DNA from: Cyanobacteria bacterium UBA6984
Lineage (GTDB): Bacteria > Cyanobacteriota > Vampirovibrionia > Gastranaerophilales > Gastranaerophilaceae
Direction: 5' to 3'
Assembly: GCA_002450015.1 (NCBI GenBank)
Contig: DJYG01000018.1
Location: 1 to 57,217, forward strand
Length of the DNA: 57,217 nt
Both the position numbers and the translations under genes were made by a program. Of this stretch, positions 26,576 to 35,210 are shown in pieces; position 1 is the stretch's first letter, and each line of letters starts with the position of its first letter. Below the pieces are notes generated by a model. That model did no database searches and was not told the DNA's origin. It saw nothing but the letters and a program-made list of their open reading frames with translations.

Positions 26576-27010
26576 ATGACAAAAATTGCTGTAGGTTCAG
26601 ATCATGGCGGATTTAATTTAAAAGGTAAAATAATAAAATTTTTGCAAGATAGAAATTATGAAGTGAAAGATTTTGGAACATATTCAACAGAATCTTGCGA
26701 CTATCCTGTTTATGCAAAGGCAGTTGCAAAAAGTGTTGCTGCTGGAGAATGCGAAAAAGGTATTTTAGTTTGCGGTTCCGGAATAGGTGTTTCAATCGCT
26801 GCAAACAAAGTGAAAGGTGTTAGAGCTGCGCTATGTCATGAAAGCCATTCGGCAATGCTTTCAAGGTTACATAATAATGCTAATGTTCTTTGTTTAGGTG
26901 AAAGAATTACAGGTGAATCTTTAGCGCTTGATATAGTTGATGTGTGGCTAAAAAGTGAATATGAAGGCGGACGCCACCAAAAACGAGTTGATATGTTGGA
27001 TGAAGAATAA
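26576..27010 (+). CDS. rpiB: Ribose-5-phosphate isomerase B
   Basis: Interconverts ribose 5-phosphate and ribulose 5-phosphate in the non-oxidative pentose phosphate pathway. MTKIAVGSDHGGFNLK is the RpiB opening (Asp and His of the active site), and CGSGIGVSIAANKVKGVRAALC (two segments, about 62-82) holds the catalytic Cys and anion hole. 144 residues is typical. GGAGG precedes ATG 26576. It heads a forward operon with rsfS, one base between stop and next start. Confidence 0.93.
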   Translation: MTKIAVGSDHGGFNLKGKIIKFLQDRNYEVKDFGTYSTESCDYPVYAKAVAKSVAAGECEKGILVCGSGIGVSIAANKVKGVRAALCHESHSAMLSRLHNNANVLCLGERITGESLALDIVDVWLKSEYEGGRHQKRVDMLDEE

Positions 27011-27011
27011 T

Positions 27012-27410
27012 ATGGCAGAAACAATTACATCAGATAAATTTGCTTGTGTCGTTGCAAGGATTTTGGACGATAAACTAGCTAAAAACATTTCAGTATTAAA
27101 CATAAGTCAAGTGTCATCACTTGCAGATTATTTTGTAATCTGTTCTGCTGATTCAACAACACAAGTGAAGGCTTTAACTTCTCATACAAAAGAAAAGATT
27201 AAAAATTTTTTTCAAAGATTTCCAAATGGCGAAGAAAATGATTTAAAAAACAGATGGAATTTGCTTGATTATGGAGATGTTGTTGTTCATATTCTTCAAA
27301 GGGATGAACGTGAAACATACGCAATTGAAAAGTTTTGGAATCATGCTTTTAGGGTTGATGAAGAAACTTGGATGGAACAATCAAAAGAATATTCGGAATA
27401 CGAAAAATAA
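27012..27410 (+). CDS. rsfS: Ribosomal silencing factor RsfS
   Basis: Binds ribosomal protein L14 and blocks subunit joining under starvation. The core LADYFVICSADSTTQVKAL (about 37-55), then LLDYGDVVVHILQRDERETYAIEKFW (two segments) are the DUF143/Iojap motifs. The start is ATG 27012, one base after rpiB; a longer reading frame from 26955 overlaps rpiB and lacks support. 132 residues is within the family range. Confidence 0.87.
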   Translation: MAETITSDKFACVVARILDDKLAKNISVLNISQVSSLADYFVICSADSTTQVKALTSHTKEKIKNFFQRFPNGEENDLKNRWNLLDYGDVVVHILQRDERETYAIEKFWNHAFRVDEETWMEQSKEYSEYEK

Positions 27411-27444
27411 TTGCCAAATAAAAATTATGAGTTAAAATAAAAAT

Positions 27445-28542
27445 ATGAGCGAACAAATAGACAAAAACGAACAATTACAAAAAGATATTCAACACGACTT
27501 GAATACAACAATTATGGCGATGGCGCAAGATCCCGGTAATGCGCAAAATTATCACACCTTAGCAAAATTATATGCTATGGATAATAAATTTGATAAAGTT
27601 ATTTCAGTTTATGAAAGTTTGTTGAATATACATCCTGATGATGGACAGGCATTACTTAATCTTGGTAGTATATATTATTTTGATAAAGAGTATAAAAAAG
27701 CTTTAAAATATTATAACAAAGCTATGGAAGTTGAACCGGAAAATTACCTTGTATATTATAATTTAGGTAATACTTATGCAGAAATGAAAAATTTTGCTAA
27801 AGCTTTGCATTACTACAACAGAGCAATAGATTTTTATTCATTGAATCCGGAAATTTACAACGCAATAGCATTGTTATACCATGACTATGAAGATTATATA
27901 GAATCAAAAGCTTATTATGAAAAAGCTCTCTCGCTTGATCCTGATAATTTAACTTCTCATGTCGATTTGGGTAATATATATTTTAAATTATTTGACTACC
28001 AAAATGCATTAAAGCATTATTTGAGAGTTTATGAATTAAATCCTGAAAATAAAACAGTTATTATATGTATTGCAAATACATATTCGTTGATAAAAGATAA
28101 AGAAAATGCGTATAAATTCTTTGATATATCATTATCTCTTCCGGGAGATAATTACAAAACATATATATGCTATGCGATTTCTAAATCTGATTTTAAAGAT
28201 AATGAAGGTGCTTTAGAACTTTATAAAAAAGCAATTGAGGAAAATCCTAATCAGATGAATGCATATATTCTTGTAGGTAATATGTACTCTAATTTCAAAG
28301 ATTACGATAGTGCTCTTGAATATTACAATAAGGCTCTTTCATTAAGTCCGGAAGATGCGAGTATTCATGTGTTGATTGCAAATACATATTATATGAATAA
28401 TGAAATAGAAAAATCATTACAATCGTACAGATATGCAGTAAATCTTGTTCCTGAAAACGATGAATATAAATTAGTATATATTCAATTGTTGGAAGATTAT
28501 ATTGCTGAATTAAGAAGCGGAGAAGAATTGGAAAATGCATAA
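27445..28542 (+). CDS. Tetratricopeptide-repeat protein
   Basis: 365 residues made almost wholly of TPR units from about residue 35 to 345, about nine, with the usual A/G-Y-A-P spacing (for example ALLNLGSIYYFDKEYKKALKYY). No signal peptide or membrane helix, so a cytoplasmic scaffold for protein contacts is likely. Its end overlaps the next membrane-protein gene by 8 bases. Partners cannot be named. Confidence 0.82.
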   Translation: MSEQIDKNEQLQKDIQHDLNTTIMAMAQDPGNAQNYHTLAKLYAMDNKFDKVISVYESLLNIHPDDGQALLNLGSIYYFDKEYKKALKYYNKAMEVEPENYLVYYNLGNTYAEMKNFAKALHYYNRAIDFYSLNPEIYNAIALLYHDYEDYIESKAYYEKALSLDPDNLTSHVDLGNIYFKLFDYQNALKHYLRVYELNPENKTVIICIANTYSLIKDKENAYKFFDISLSLPGDNYKTYICYAISKSDFKDNEGALELYKKAIEENPNQMNAYILVGNMYSNFKDYDSALEYYNKALSLSPEDASIHVLIANTYYMNNEIEKSLQSYRYAVNLVPENDEYKLVYIQLLEDYIAELRSGEELENA

Positions 28543-28957
28543 TGGTTCAAGATATGATTACGAAAAGCCGTACATGATTGAACGAATTGTATCCGCATTA
28601 AGCTATTTGACAGCAGGCATGGTAGGTTTTATATGGTTGATACTGGGTGTGTTGACAAAGTCAAGTTTAAGACCGTTCATGAAGTATCATATTTTTCAAT
28701 CTATTTTTTTGTCAATGGGTTATTTTTTATTTTTGATTATCTTAGAACAGCTTTCTGTAATAATTAATTGGATTCCGATTGTGAGAAATATTTTTTCAAT
28801 GTTACTATTTCCGTTCATAATACCTATTGTTTTCGGATTTTCAATTGTGCAAATTTTGATATATACGGTTCTTTTCTATCTTGCTTTGACTTCGTTTATG
28901 GGCAGGTATAGCTATTTGCCTTGGATTTCAGAAATAATAAAAAAGAATGTTCGATAA
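28535..28957 (+). CDS. Small four-helix membrane protein, Tic20-like
   Basis: 140 residues with about four membrane helices (about 17-42, 54-74, 84-107, 108-125). A cytosolic-side motif after helix 1 (LRPFMKYHIFQSIFL, about 45-59) and the C-terminal GRYSYLPWISEII recall the Tic20/DUF4870 family of cyanobacteria, in which an F..QA motif occurs at that place. The call is moderate because no exact signature is present. It overlaps the TPR gene by 8 bases and is probably translated with it. Confidence 0.5.
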   Translation: MHNGSRYDYEKPYMIERIVSALSYLTAGMVGFIWLILGVLTKSSLRPFMKYHIFQSIFLSMGYFLFLIILEQLSVIINWIPIVRNIFSMLLFPFIIPIVFGFSIVQILIYTVLFYLALTSFMGRYSYLPWISEIIKKNVR

Positions 28958-28977
28958 ATTAAAACAGGGAGAACGAA

Positions 28978-29523
28978 ATGAATATGTTAGATGAAAATAA
29001 CAGCTTATTATTGTTAATTGATGTACAAGAAAAGCTTGTTGCAATGTTGGAAAAAAATACTGTTGTAAAAAAAAGCAACACTCTTTTAAAAACAGCAAAT
29101 ATTTTGGGAATACCTGCAATTATAACAGAGCAATATCCTCAAGGTTTAGGTAAAACGGTTGATTTTGTTGCAGAACATATAAAAGATAGTACGGTTGTTT
29201 TTGAAAAAAGTTCATTTTCGGCAGTTAAGGATGAAGGATTTTTAGATAAAATAAAATCATTTGGAAAAAAACAGATTATTGTTGGTGGTATTGAAGCTCA
29301 CATTTGTGTTCATCAAACTGTTGCCGATTTGATTGAGAATGATTTTGAAGTGTATGTTGTAAAAGATGCTTGCGCAAGCCGAAAAAAAGATGATTTCAAA
29401 TCTGGTATAAAGTTGATGGAACAAAACGGAGCAAAAATAACAGCAACAGAAGCGGTACTTTTTGAACTTTTAAAAAGCTCAAAACATCCTAATTTTAAAG
29501 AAATTCAGGCTCTTGTAAAATAA
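28978..29523 (+). CDS. Isochorismatase-like cysteine hydrolase
   Basis: 181 residues. The Asp-Lys-Cys triad is visible: Asp in LLLIDVQ (about 15), Lys in VVFEKSSFSA (about 75), Cys in GGIEAHICVHQT (about 111), with the cis-peptide GIEAH before it. This resembles YcaC-type hydrolases of the superfamily; the substrate is unknown. ATG 28978 follows GGGAG at six bases. A strong terminator follows. Confidence 0.8.
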   Translation: MNMLDENNSLLLLIDVQEKLVAMLEKNTVVKKSNTLLKTANILGIPAIITEQYPQGLGKTVDFVAEHIKDSTVVFEKSSFSAVKDEGFLDKIKSFGKKQIIVGGIEAHICVHQTVADLIENDFEVYVVKDACASRKKDDFKSGIKLMEQNGAKITATEAVLFELLKSSKHPNFKEIQALVK

Positions 29524-29550
29524 CAACGAAATATAAAATAAATTGTATAT

Positions 29551-29579
29551 AAAAAGAGAACTTGAAAAGTTCTCTTTTT
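29551..29579 (+). terminator. Terminator of the rpiB-to-isochorismatase run
   Basis: AAAAAGAGAACTT/AAGTTCTCTTTTT around GAA, 28 bases after the stop. Confidence 0.85.
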
Positions 29580-29619
29580 GTTTATACAATAATTTAATTG
29601 AAAGAAGAAAGGCATAAAA

Positions 29620-30549
29620 ATGTTAGATAATTTAGAAAAAATAGTTGATTTTAAGCAAGGTGAAAATACTCAGCAATCTGCCAGTTTATATAAAAATGAA
29701 AGTTCAATAGATTGGGAAATTTTAAACGGAACTGAGTTAACTTATAAAGATTACCTAGATATGACAATGTTGGTTGAAATATTGGGTGAATTTTTTGATG
29801 TGTTTGCAACAGCAATGACAAAATCAGGATTAATATGCGGAGTTGCTTTAGGAAAGACTTTAGTTGACTCTTATGCAAAATCAGTTGATAGTAATCCTAT
29901 TGGAGCAATAGGTTCGTGTGTCGGTTTTTCAAAAATTGTAGATGAAAGAACTGCTAAAAAAATAGCACAAAGTCAATTTGAACTCGTGCTTGCAATTGGT
30001 TATGATAATGAAGCCTTAGATATTTTAAAGAAAAAAGAGGCATTGAAAATTATTAAAATAAATACGCCATTGGAAGAAGTTAAAATATCAGTTTCACAGG
30101 AATTAAAAATAACTCCGTTTGGTGTTTTAGAACAGGATGCAGACAGAGCCGATTTTAAAAAAGATTCATTTAAAGTTCAAACTAAAAAGAAACCTGAACA
30201 GGAGCAACTAGAAGATGCAATATTTGCATTTAAGGTTGCAAAATATGCAAAATCTAATGCCGTTGTTATAGCTAAAGATTTTAAAACATTATCAATAGGT
30301 CAAGGGGAAACTTCATTTGCCGAAGCTTGCCAAGGTGCAATGGATTATGCTTGTGACAGCACAAAAGATGCTGTTATAGCAACAGATAGTGCAATAAACA
30401 ATATTGATGTAATCCATGCAGCAGCTAGGGGGCGTATTGCATTGATAATTCAATCAGGCGGAACGCTTAATGATAAAAAAATCGCAGAACAATGTGACAA
30501 ATATGACATATCAATGGTCACAACAGGAATTGAACATTTTAAAGGTTAA
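29620..30549 (+). CDS. AICAR transformylase-like protein without IMP cyclohydrolase domain
   Basis: 309 residues that align with the C-terminal part of PurH. Landmarks are ILNGTELTYKDYLD (about 34-47), a CGVALG segment (about 73-78), NPIGAIGSCVGFSKIVD (about 92-108), AKSNAVVIAKD (about 210-220), ALIIQSGGTLND and MVTTGIEHFKG at the end. The cyclohydrolase domain is missing, and the catalytic Lys-His pair of the AICARFT motif KHANPCG appears as K68-S69 in KSGLICG. Loss of the His, Asn and Pro argues against normal transformylase activity. AAAGG precedes the ATG. A divergent paralogue with another role is more likely than the purine enzyme. Confidence 0.7.
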   Translation: MLDNLEKIVDFKQGENTQQSASLYKNESSIDWEILNGTELTYKDYLDMTMLVEILGEFFDVFATAMTKSGLICGVALGKTLVDSYAKSVDSNPIGAIGSCVGFSKIVDERTAKKIAQSQFELVLAIGYDNEALDILKKKEALKIIKINTPLEEVKISVSQELKITPFGVLEQDADRADFKKDSFKVQTKKKPEQEQLEDAIFAFKVAKYAKSNAVVIAKDFKTLSIGQGETSFAEACQGAMDYACDSTKDAVIATDSAINNIDVIHAAARGRIALIIQSGGTLNDKKIAEQCDKYDISMVTTGIEHFKG

Positions 30550-30555
30550 TAAAAC

Positions 30556-31716
30556 ATGAAAACAAAACAAAATAAGATAATAGCATGGCTGTCTGCCGCA
30601 CATTTTACGACTGATATTTATTCAGGTTTTTTAAATCCTATTATGCCGTTTATAGCCGTAAAAATAGGTATTTCTATGGGGGTTGCAGCACTTTTGATGA
30701 GTATTTCTCAGCTTTTTTCACAATTATTGCAGCCCATCTTTGGTTTTTTTGCAGACAGTATTTTTAAAAGAGGTTTTATCTTTTGGGGATTGCTGTTTAG
30801 TGCAATATTTTTCCCTTTTTCATCAAGTGCTAATAACGTTTGGACTTTAGCTTTATTTATTATTTTAGGAAGTCTGGGGGTAAGTATTTTTCACCCGCAA
30901 GGTATTGGATTTGTAATTAGGTTTACAAAAGAGGATTTTACAAAAAATATGGGAATATTTTTAAGCATGGGTTCAATAGGATATGCTTTTGGACCAATGA
31001 TTTCAGCAAGTGTTGCTCATTATTTTGGTTTGTCAAAAATTCCATTTACAGCAGTTCCGGGAATTATTCTTGCATTACTAATGTTTGCTTTTGTTCCTAA
31101 AATTTCCAATATTGATAAAAAACCTGAAAAGAAAAATATATTTGAAGTTTTTAAAACAATACTTTCAAATACTCAAATAAAAATTCTTATATTAATTGCA
31201 ATAATGAAAGCTATAATTTCAAGCAGTTGCGCTATTTTGTTACCATTTTTATGGAAAGATTACGGACACAGCGCATTTTATATAGGTACAGCACTATTTG
31301 CATTTATGCTTGCAGGTGGTATTGGCTCTTTGGTAAGTCCAAAATTTGAAAAATTGCTTGGTACAAAACCTGTTATTTATTTATCAATGTTATCAATGCC
31401 TGTTTTAATGGCAATTTTTGTATTTACTTATAAAATAATGCCAATTTTTGCGCTTGCAGATTTTGTATTAATGTCATTTATATTAATGCTTGCAACTCCA
31501 ATAACAATGGTTTTGGCACAAAAAGAATTGCCACAATACAAAAGTATTATCGGTGGATTTTTAAATGGTTTTTGCTGGGGCATTGTAGGTGTAGTGCTTA
31601 GCGGAATGGGATTTATGGCACAAAAATTTGGAGTTTTACAAATTTTATTTTTTGCAGGTATAGTTCCTGCTTTTTGTGCTTATTTTGTTAAATACTTGAA
31701 AGTCGATAACGATTAA
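30556..31716 (+). CDS. MFS transporter, fosmidomycin-resistance-like
   Basis: 386 residues with about 12 membrane helices. The opening SAAHFTTDIYSGFLNPIMPF and the LGVSIFHPQGIGFV segment (about 112-125) match the Fsr subgroup of the major facilitator superfamily, which has GHFxxDxY and FHPxA motifs. Likely a proton-driven drug or small-molecule exporter; the substrate is unknown. It starts 6 bases after the AICARFT-like gene. Confidence 0.78.
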   Translation: MKTKQNKIIAWLSAAHFTTDIYSGFLNPIMPFIAVKIGISMGVAALLMSISQLFSQLLQPIFGFFADSIFKRGFIFWGLLFSAIFFPFSSSANNVWTLALFIILGSLGVSIFHPQGIGFVIRFTKEDFTKNMGIFLSMGSIGYAFGPMISASVAHYFGLSKIPFTAVPGIILALLMFAFVPKISNIDKKPEKKNIFEVFKTILSNTQIKILILIAIMKAIISSSCAILLPFLWKDYGHSAFYIGTALFAFMLAGGIGSLVSPKFEKLLGTKPVIYLSMLSMPVLMAIFVFTYKIMPIFALADFVLMSFILMLATPITMVLAQKELPQYKSIIGGFLNGFCWGIVGVVLSGMGFMAQKFGVLQILFFAGIVPAFCAYFVKYLKVDND

Positions 31717-31733
31717 ACTATACTAAACTTGCT

Positions 31734-32858
31734 ATGAAAATTTCAAGAACATCAAATATAAATGCGCATAGAGATTCCTGGGTAGAAGTTAATATTGATA
31801 ATATTTCAAACAATATAAAGGCGTTGAAAAACTGCGTATCCGAGGATATGAAATTTTTAGCCGTAGTTAAGGCGGATGCCTACGGGCATGGAGCAGCAAT
31901 GCTTGCACCAACATTGTTGGCATGTGGTGTTGACATGTTTGGTGTTGCGTCAATTGATGAAGCTTTGAATTTAAGAGAAAATGGTATTGATGCAGAAATT
32001 CTTGTGCTTGGTGCTGTACCTTTTTGGGCATTACAAATTGCAGTTGAACACAATATTACAATGACTATCTTTACGCAAGAACATATTGATTTTTGCAAAA
32101 AGACTTATGAAAGGACAGGTTTTCCTGTTAAAGCTCATGTAAAACTTGATACAGGCATGAATAGAATTGGTGTTTCACCAAAAAATGCTGTTGATTTTAT
32201 AAAACAAGTTAAAGATTGTGAATTTATAGATCTAAAAGGTATATTTTCGCATCTTGCAAATGCAGAAATTTATGACAAAACACAAAAACAGCTTGAAATT
32301 TGGGAAAATATTATTTCTCAAATAAATACCGAAGGACTTTTATTGCATATTTTAAATACTGCAGGCATAATTTCAAGTAATATTTATAAATGTACTTCAA
32401 ATATGGTTCGCGGTGGAATAGGTTTATATGGACTTTACCCTGATTTAGTTGACGGTGCGCAAAAAATAGAATTACATCAGGCGATGGCAGTAAAATCAAG
32501 GATAATCCATATTCATGAAATTGAAGCAGGAGAAGGTGTAAGCTACGGACATACTTTTGTGGCTGATAAACTAACAAAAATTGCAACAGTACCTTTAGGG
32601 TATGCGGATGGTATTCCTCGTTCAATTTCTAATAAATTTTATGGAAAACTAAATGGTCAAAAAATAAAACAAGTCGGTAATGTTGCAATGGACCAAATGA
32701 TGTTTGATATTACAGGTATTGATGCTAAAACAGGCGATACTATTACACTTTTAGACGAAAGTTTGCCTGTTGATGATTGGGCAAAAGTTATGAATACAAT
32801 TCATTATGAACTTTTATGTCATTTAAAAGCCCGATTGGCAAGAGTTTATACAAGATAG
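31734..32858 (+). CDS. alr: Alanine racemase
   Basis: Makes D-alanine for peptidoglycan. The PLP lysine is in AVVKADAYGHG (about 43-53); the catalytic Tyr lies in GEGVSYGHTF (about 262-271); the PLP-phosphate and substrate segments KLDTGMNRIG and VAMDQMMFD are also intact. 374 residues is standard. It begins 17 bases after the MFS gene and is followed 8 bases later by lpd. Confidence 0.94.
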   Translation: MKISRTSNINAHRDSWVEVNIDNISNNIKALKNCVSEDMKFLAVVKADAYGHGAAMLAPTLLACGVDMFGVASIDEALNLRENGIDAEILVLGAVPFWALQIAVEHNITMTIFTQEHIDFCKKTYERTGFPVKAHVKLDTGMNRIGVSPKNAVDFIKQVKDCEFIDLKGIFSHLANAEIYDKTQKQLEIWENIISQINTEGLLLHILNTAGIISSNIYKCTSNMVRGGIGLYGLYPDLVDGAQKIELHQAMAVKSRIIHIHEIEAGEGVSYGHTFVADKLTKIATVPLGYADGIPRSISNKFYGKLNGQKIKQVGNVAMDQMMFDITGIDAKTGDTITLLDESLPVDDWAKVMNTIHYELLCHLKARLARVYTR

Positions 32859-32866
32859 GAGAATAT

Positions 32867-34105
32867 ATGGAAAATGTTTATGACTACGGCATTATTGGAG
32901 CAGGACCGGCAGGGTTTACAGCAGCATTAATTGCCGCAGAACAAGGTAAATCTGTTATTTTATTCGAAAAAGATAAGATTGGTGGTGTTTGTTTAAATAA
33001 AGGTTGTATTCCAACAAAAACAATTATGCACTCAGCAGATTTATATAAAGATGCAAAAAAATCCGAAAATATAGGAATTATAGCAAATGATATAAAAATT
33101 GATTTTATAAAATTAATGGAGCATAAAAATAAAGTTGTTGAAACTTTGAGAAATGCTTTAACCAAAAGTTTACAGGCAAAAGGTGTTGAAATAGTAGAAA
33201 AAGAAGCGAAAGTTACTGATGATAATATAGTTAAGACTGATACTCAAATTTATAAATGCGAAAAAATAATTGCTGCAACCGGTTCAGAGCCAAAACCTTT
33301 AAAAGATAACCCTTTTGACCACAGTTTTATTTTAAATTCAGATGATTTATTTGAATTAAAACAAGTTCCTAAAAATGTTTTAATAGTTGGTGCAGGTGCT
33401 GAAGGTATTGAGTGGGCAAGGATATTTAACGATTTGGAGTGTGAAGTTACTGTTGTTGAAGCAGCGTCAAGACCTTTATCAATAGCAGATGAAGAAGTTT
33501 CAAAATATGTAGAAAGATTATTCAGAACAAGAAAAATTGCTTTAAAAACATCTACAACTATTGAAAAAATTGAAAATAAGCAGGTTATGTTATCAAATGG
33601 TGAAACATTAAGTCCTGATTTTGTGCTGGTTGCAATAGGACGAAATATTATAAAACCTCAGCTTGATGGCAAAGTTACAGTTATAGGCGATGCATGCGGA
33701 CAGTTAATGCTTGCAAATTTTGCAATGTATCAAGCAAGAGCATTAGTTTCCGGAATACATTTTGATAATATATTTGTGCCAAGTGTTATATACGGAACTC
33801 CTGAAATTGCGTGGATTGGTGCAAATGAGCAGGATTTACCATTAGGCAGTTACCAAAAAACTGTTTACCCTGTAAGAGCCTTAGGTAAAGCACATTGCGA
33901 TAATGAAATTGAAGGTTTTATAAAAGTTTTAACTTATGAAAACAAAATTATAGGTGCAAGTATAATTTCAAAAGAAGCATCAGCTCTAATTCATCAATTT
34001 GCAATAGCAATGCAAAATGAAATAAGTGTAGATGACATGAAAAAAGTATGTTTTGCTCATCCTACGTATTCAGAAGGCGTATATGAAAGTATTATGATGC
34101 TATGA
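32867..34105 (+). CDS. lpdA: Dihydrolipoyl dehydrogenase, compact form
   Basis: Flavoprotein E3 that reoxidises protein-bound dihydrolipoamide. FAD motif GAGPAGFTAA (about 10-19), redox pair GGVCLNKGCIPTK (about 40-52), NAD motif GAGAEGIEWA, second FAD motif VIGDACG, and the C-terminal catalytic FAHPTYSE are present. The start is ATG 32867 with AGGAG five bases upstream; a longer frame from 32816 overlaps alr. At 412 residues it is 40-60 shorter than typical E3s. It overlaps lipA (ATGA), tying it to lipoate. No E1/E2 or glycine-cleavage gene is nearby. Confidence 0.85.
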   Translation: MENVYDYGIIGAGPAGFTAALIAAEQGKSVILFEKDKIGGVCLNKGCIPTKTIMHSADLYKDAKKSENIGIIANDIKIDFIKLMEHKNKVVETLRNALTKSLQAKGVEIVEKEAKVTDDNIVKTDTQIYKCEKIIAATGSEPKPLKDNPFDHSFILNSDDLFELKQVPKNVLIVGAGAEGIEWARIFNDLECEVTVVEAASRPLSIADEEVSKYVERLFRTRKIALKTSTTIEKIENKQVMLSNGETLSPDFVLVAIGRNIIKPQLDGKVTVIGDACGQLMLANFAMYQARALVSGIHFDNIFVPSVIYGTPEIAWIGANEQDLPLGSYQKTVYPVRALGKAHCDNEIEGFIKVLTYENKIIGASIISKEASALIHQFAIAMQNEISVDDMKKVCFAHPTYSEGVYESIMML

Positions 34106-34950
34106 AGCGGTTACCTGAATATTTAAAACGACAAATTATAGATACTGAAAAAACAAAAACAGTTAGAACAATTTTGAAAAATAATTGTTTAAATACTGTT
34201 TGTGAAAATGCACGCTGCCCAAATAAAAATGAATGCTATCAAAAAAATACAGCGACTTTTTTGATTATGGGTGAAGTTTGTACAAGAAATTGTCGTTATT
34301 GTAATATAGGATGTGAAAAACCAAAACCGCTAAATTACGATGAACCGAAAAATCTTGCCAAGGCCGTTAGTGAATTAGGTTTAAAATATTCTGTTATAAC
34401 TTCAGTAACCAGAGATGATTTGCCTGATGGCGGTGCAGAACACTTTGCACAAACTATATATGAAATCAGGAAGCTTACACCAAATACAAAAATTGAAATA
34501 CTAACACCTGATTTTAAGGGAGATACTAAGTCTTTAGACAAAATTATTAAAGCAAATCCGGATGTTTTTAATCATAATATCGAAACAGTAGAAAGATTAT
34601 TTAAAACCGCGCGCCCGCAGGGAAATTATAAACGCTCACTGGATGTTTTGAAATATATTAAAACTAATTCAACAATTCCGACAAAATCAGGTTTAATGGT
34701 TGGTTTGGGTGAAACTGAAGACGAAATTAAACAAACATTTGCTGATTTGCGTGAAGTAGGCTGTGATATTTTAACTGTCGGACAGTATATTCAACCTTCA
34801 AAGCAGCACCTGGAAGTTGATAAATATTACACAGAAGAAGAATTTGAACATCTAAAGGAGCTTGCAAAAAAAGCAGGATTTGAAAAATATCAAATAGCGC
34901 CTCTTGTAAGAAGTTCTTACAATGCTTTCAATTTATTTCATAATACTTAA
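34102..34950 (+). CDS. lipA: Lipoyl synthase
   Basis: Radical-SAM enzyme that inserts two sulfurs into protein-bound octanoate. The auxiliary cluster motif is CENARCPNKNEC (about 35-46) and the radical-SAM motif CTRNCRYC (about 61-68). The later GLMVGLGE and a final RSSYNAF segment with the cluster-ligand Ser are also seen. 282 residues is normal. It overlaps lpd by 4 bases. LipB is not in the window. Confidence 0.94.
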   Translation: MKRLPEYLKRQIIDTEKTKTVRTILKNNCLNTVCENARCPNKNECYQKNTATFLIMGEVCTRNCRYCNIGCEKPKPLNYDEPKNLAKAVSELGLKYSVITSVTRDDLPDGGAEHFAQTIYEIRKLTPNTKIEILTPDFKGDTKSLDKIIKANPDVFNHNIETVERLFKTARPQGNYKRSLDVLKYIKTNSTIPTKSGLMVGLGETEDEIKQTFADLREVGCDILTVGQYIQPSKQHLEVDKYYTEEEFEHLKELAKKAGFEKYQIAPLVRSSYNAFNLFHNT

Positions 34951-35019
34951 ATTTATTGTAATAAAAAAAAATTTTATGTTCTATAAAAATCAACACTTGA
35001 CATTCTAACTAAGTTACAC

Positions 35020-35074
35020 AGGGGTTTTATATGTTTGTTTTTTTAATTGTAAAATTTTGTAACCCCTTTTTGTT
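35020..35074 (+). terminator. Long-loop hairpin between lipA and rpoB
   Basis: AGGGGTT/AACCCCT with a 34-base AT-rich loop, followed by TTTTTGTTG. It may end the lipA transcript or act as an attenuator in the rpoB leader. A weak promoter (TTGACT, then TACGAT 16 bases later) lies downstream near 35094-35121, which favours termination. Confidence 0.45.
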
Positions 35075-35210
35075 GTATTTTTTACACATTTAATTGACTA
35101 GCATTTTTTAAGTAGTACGATAAATTTGCATGCATTTGAAAATACATAACCCAAATGTAAAGAAATATTAAAACGTACGTACACATAGAATATAAAAAAG
35201 AGGTAATTTA

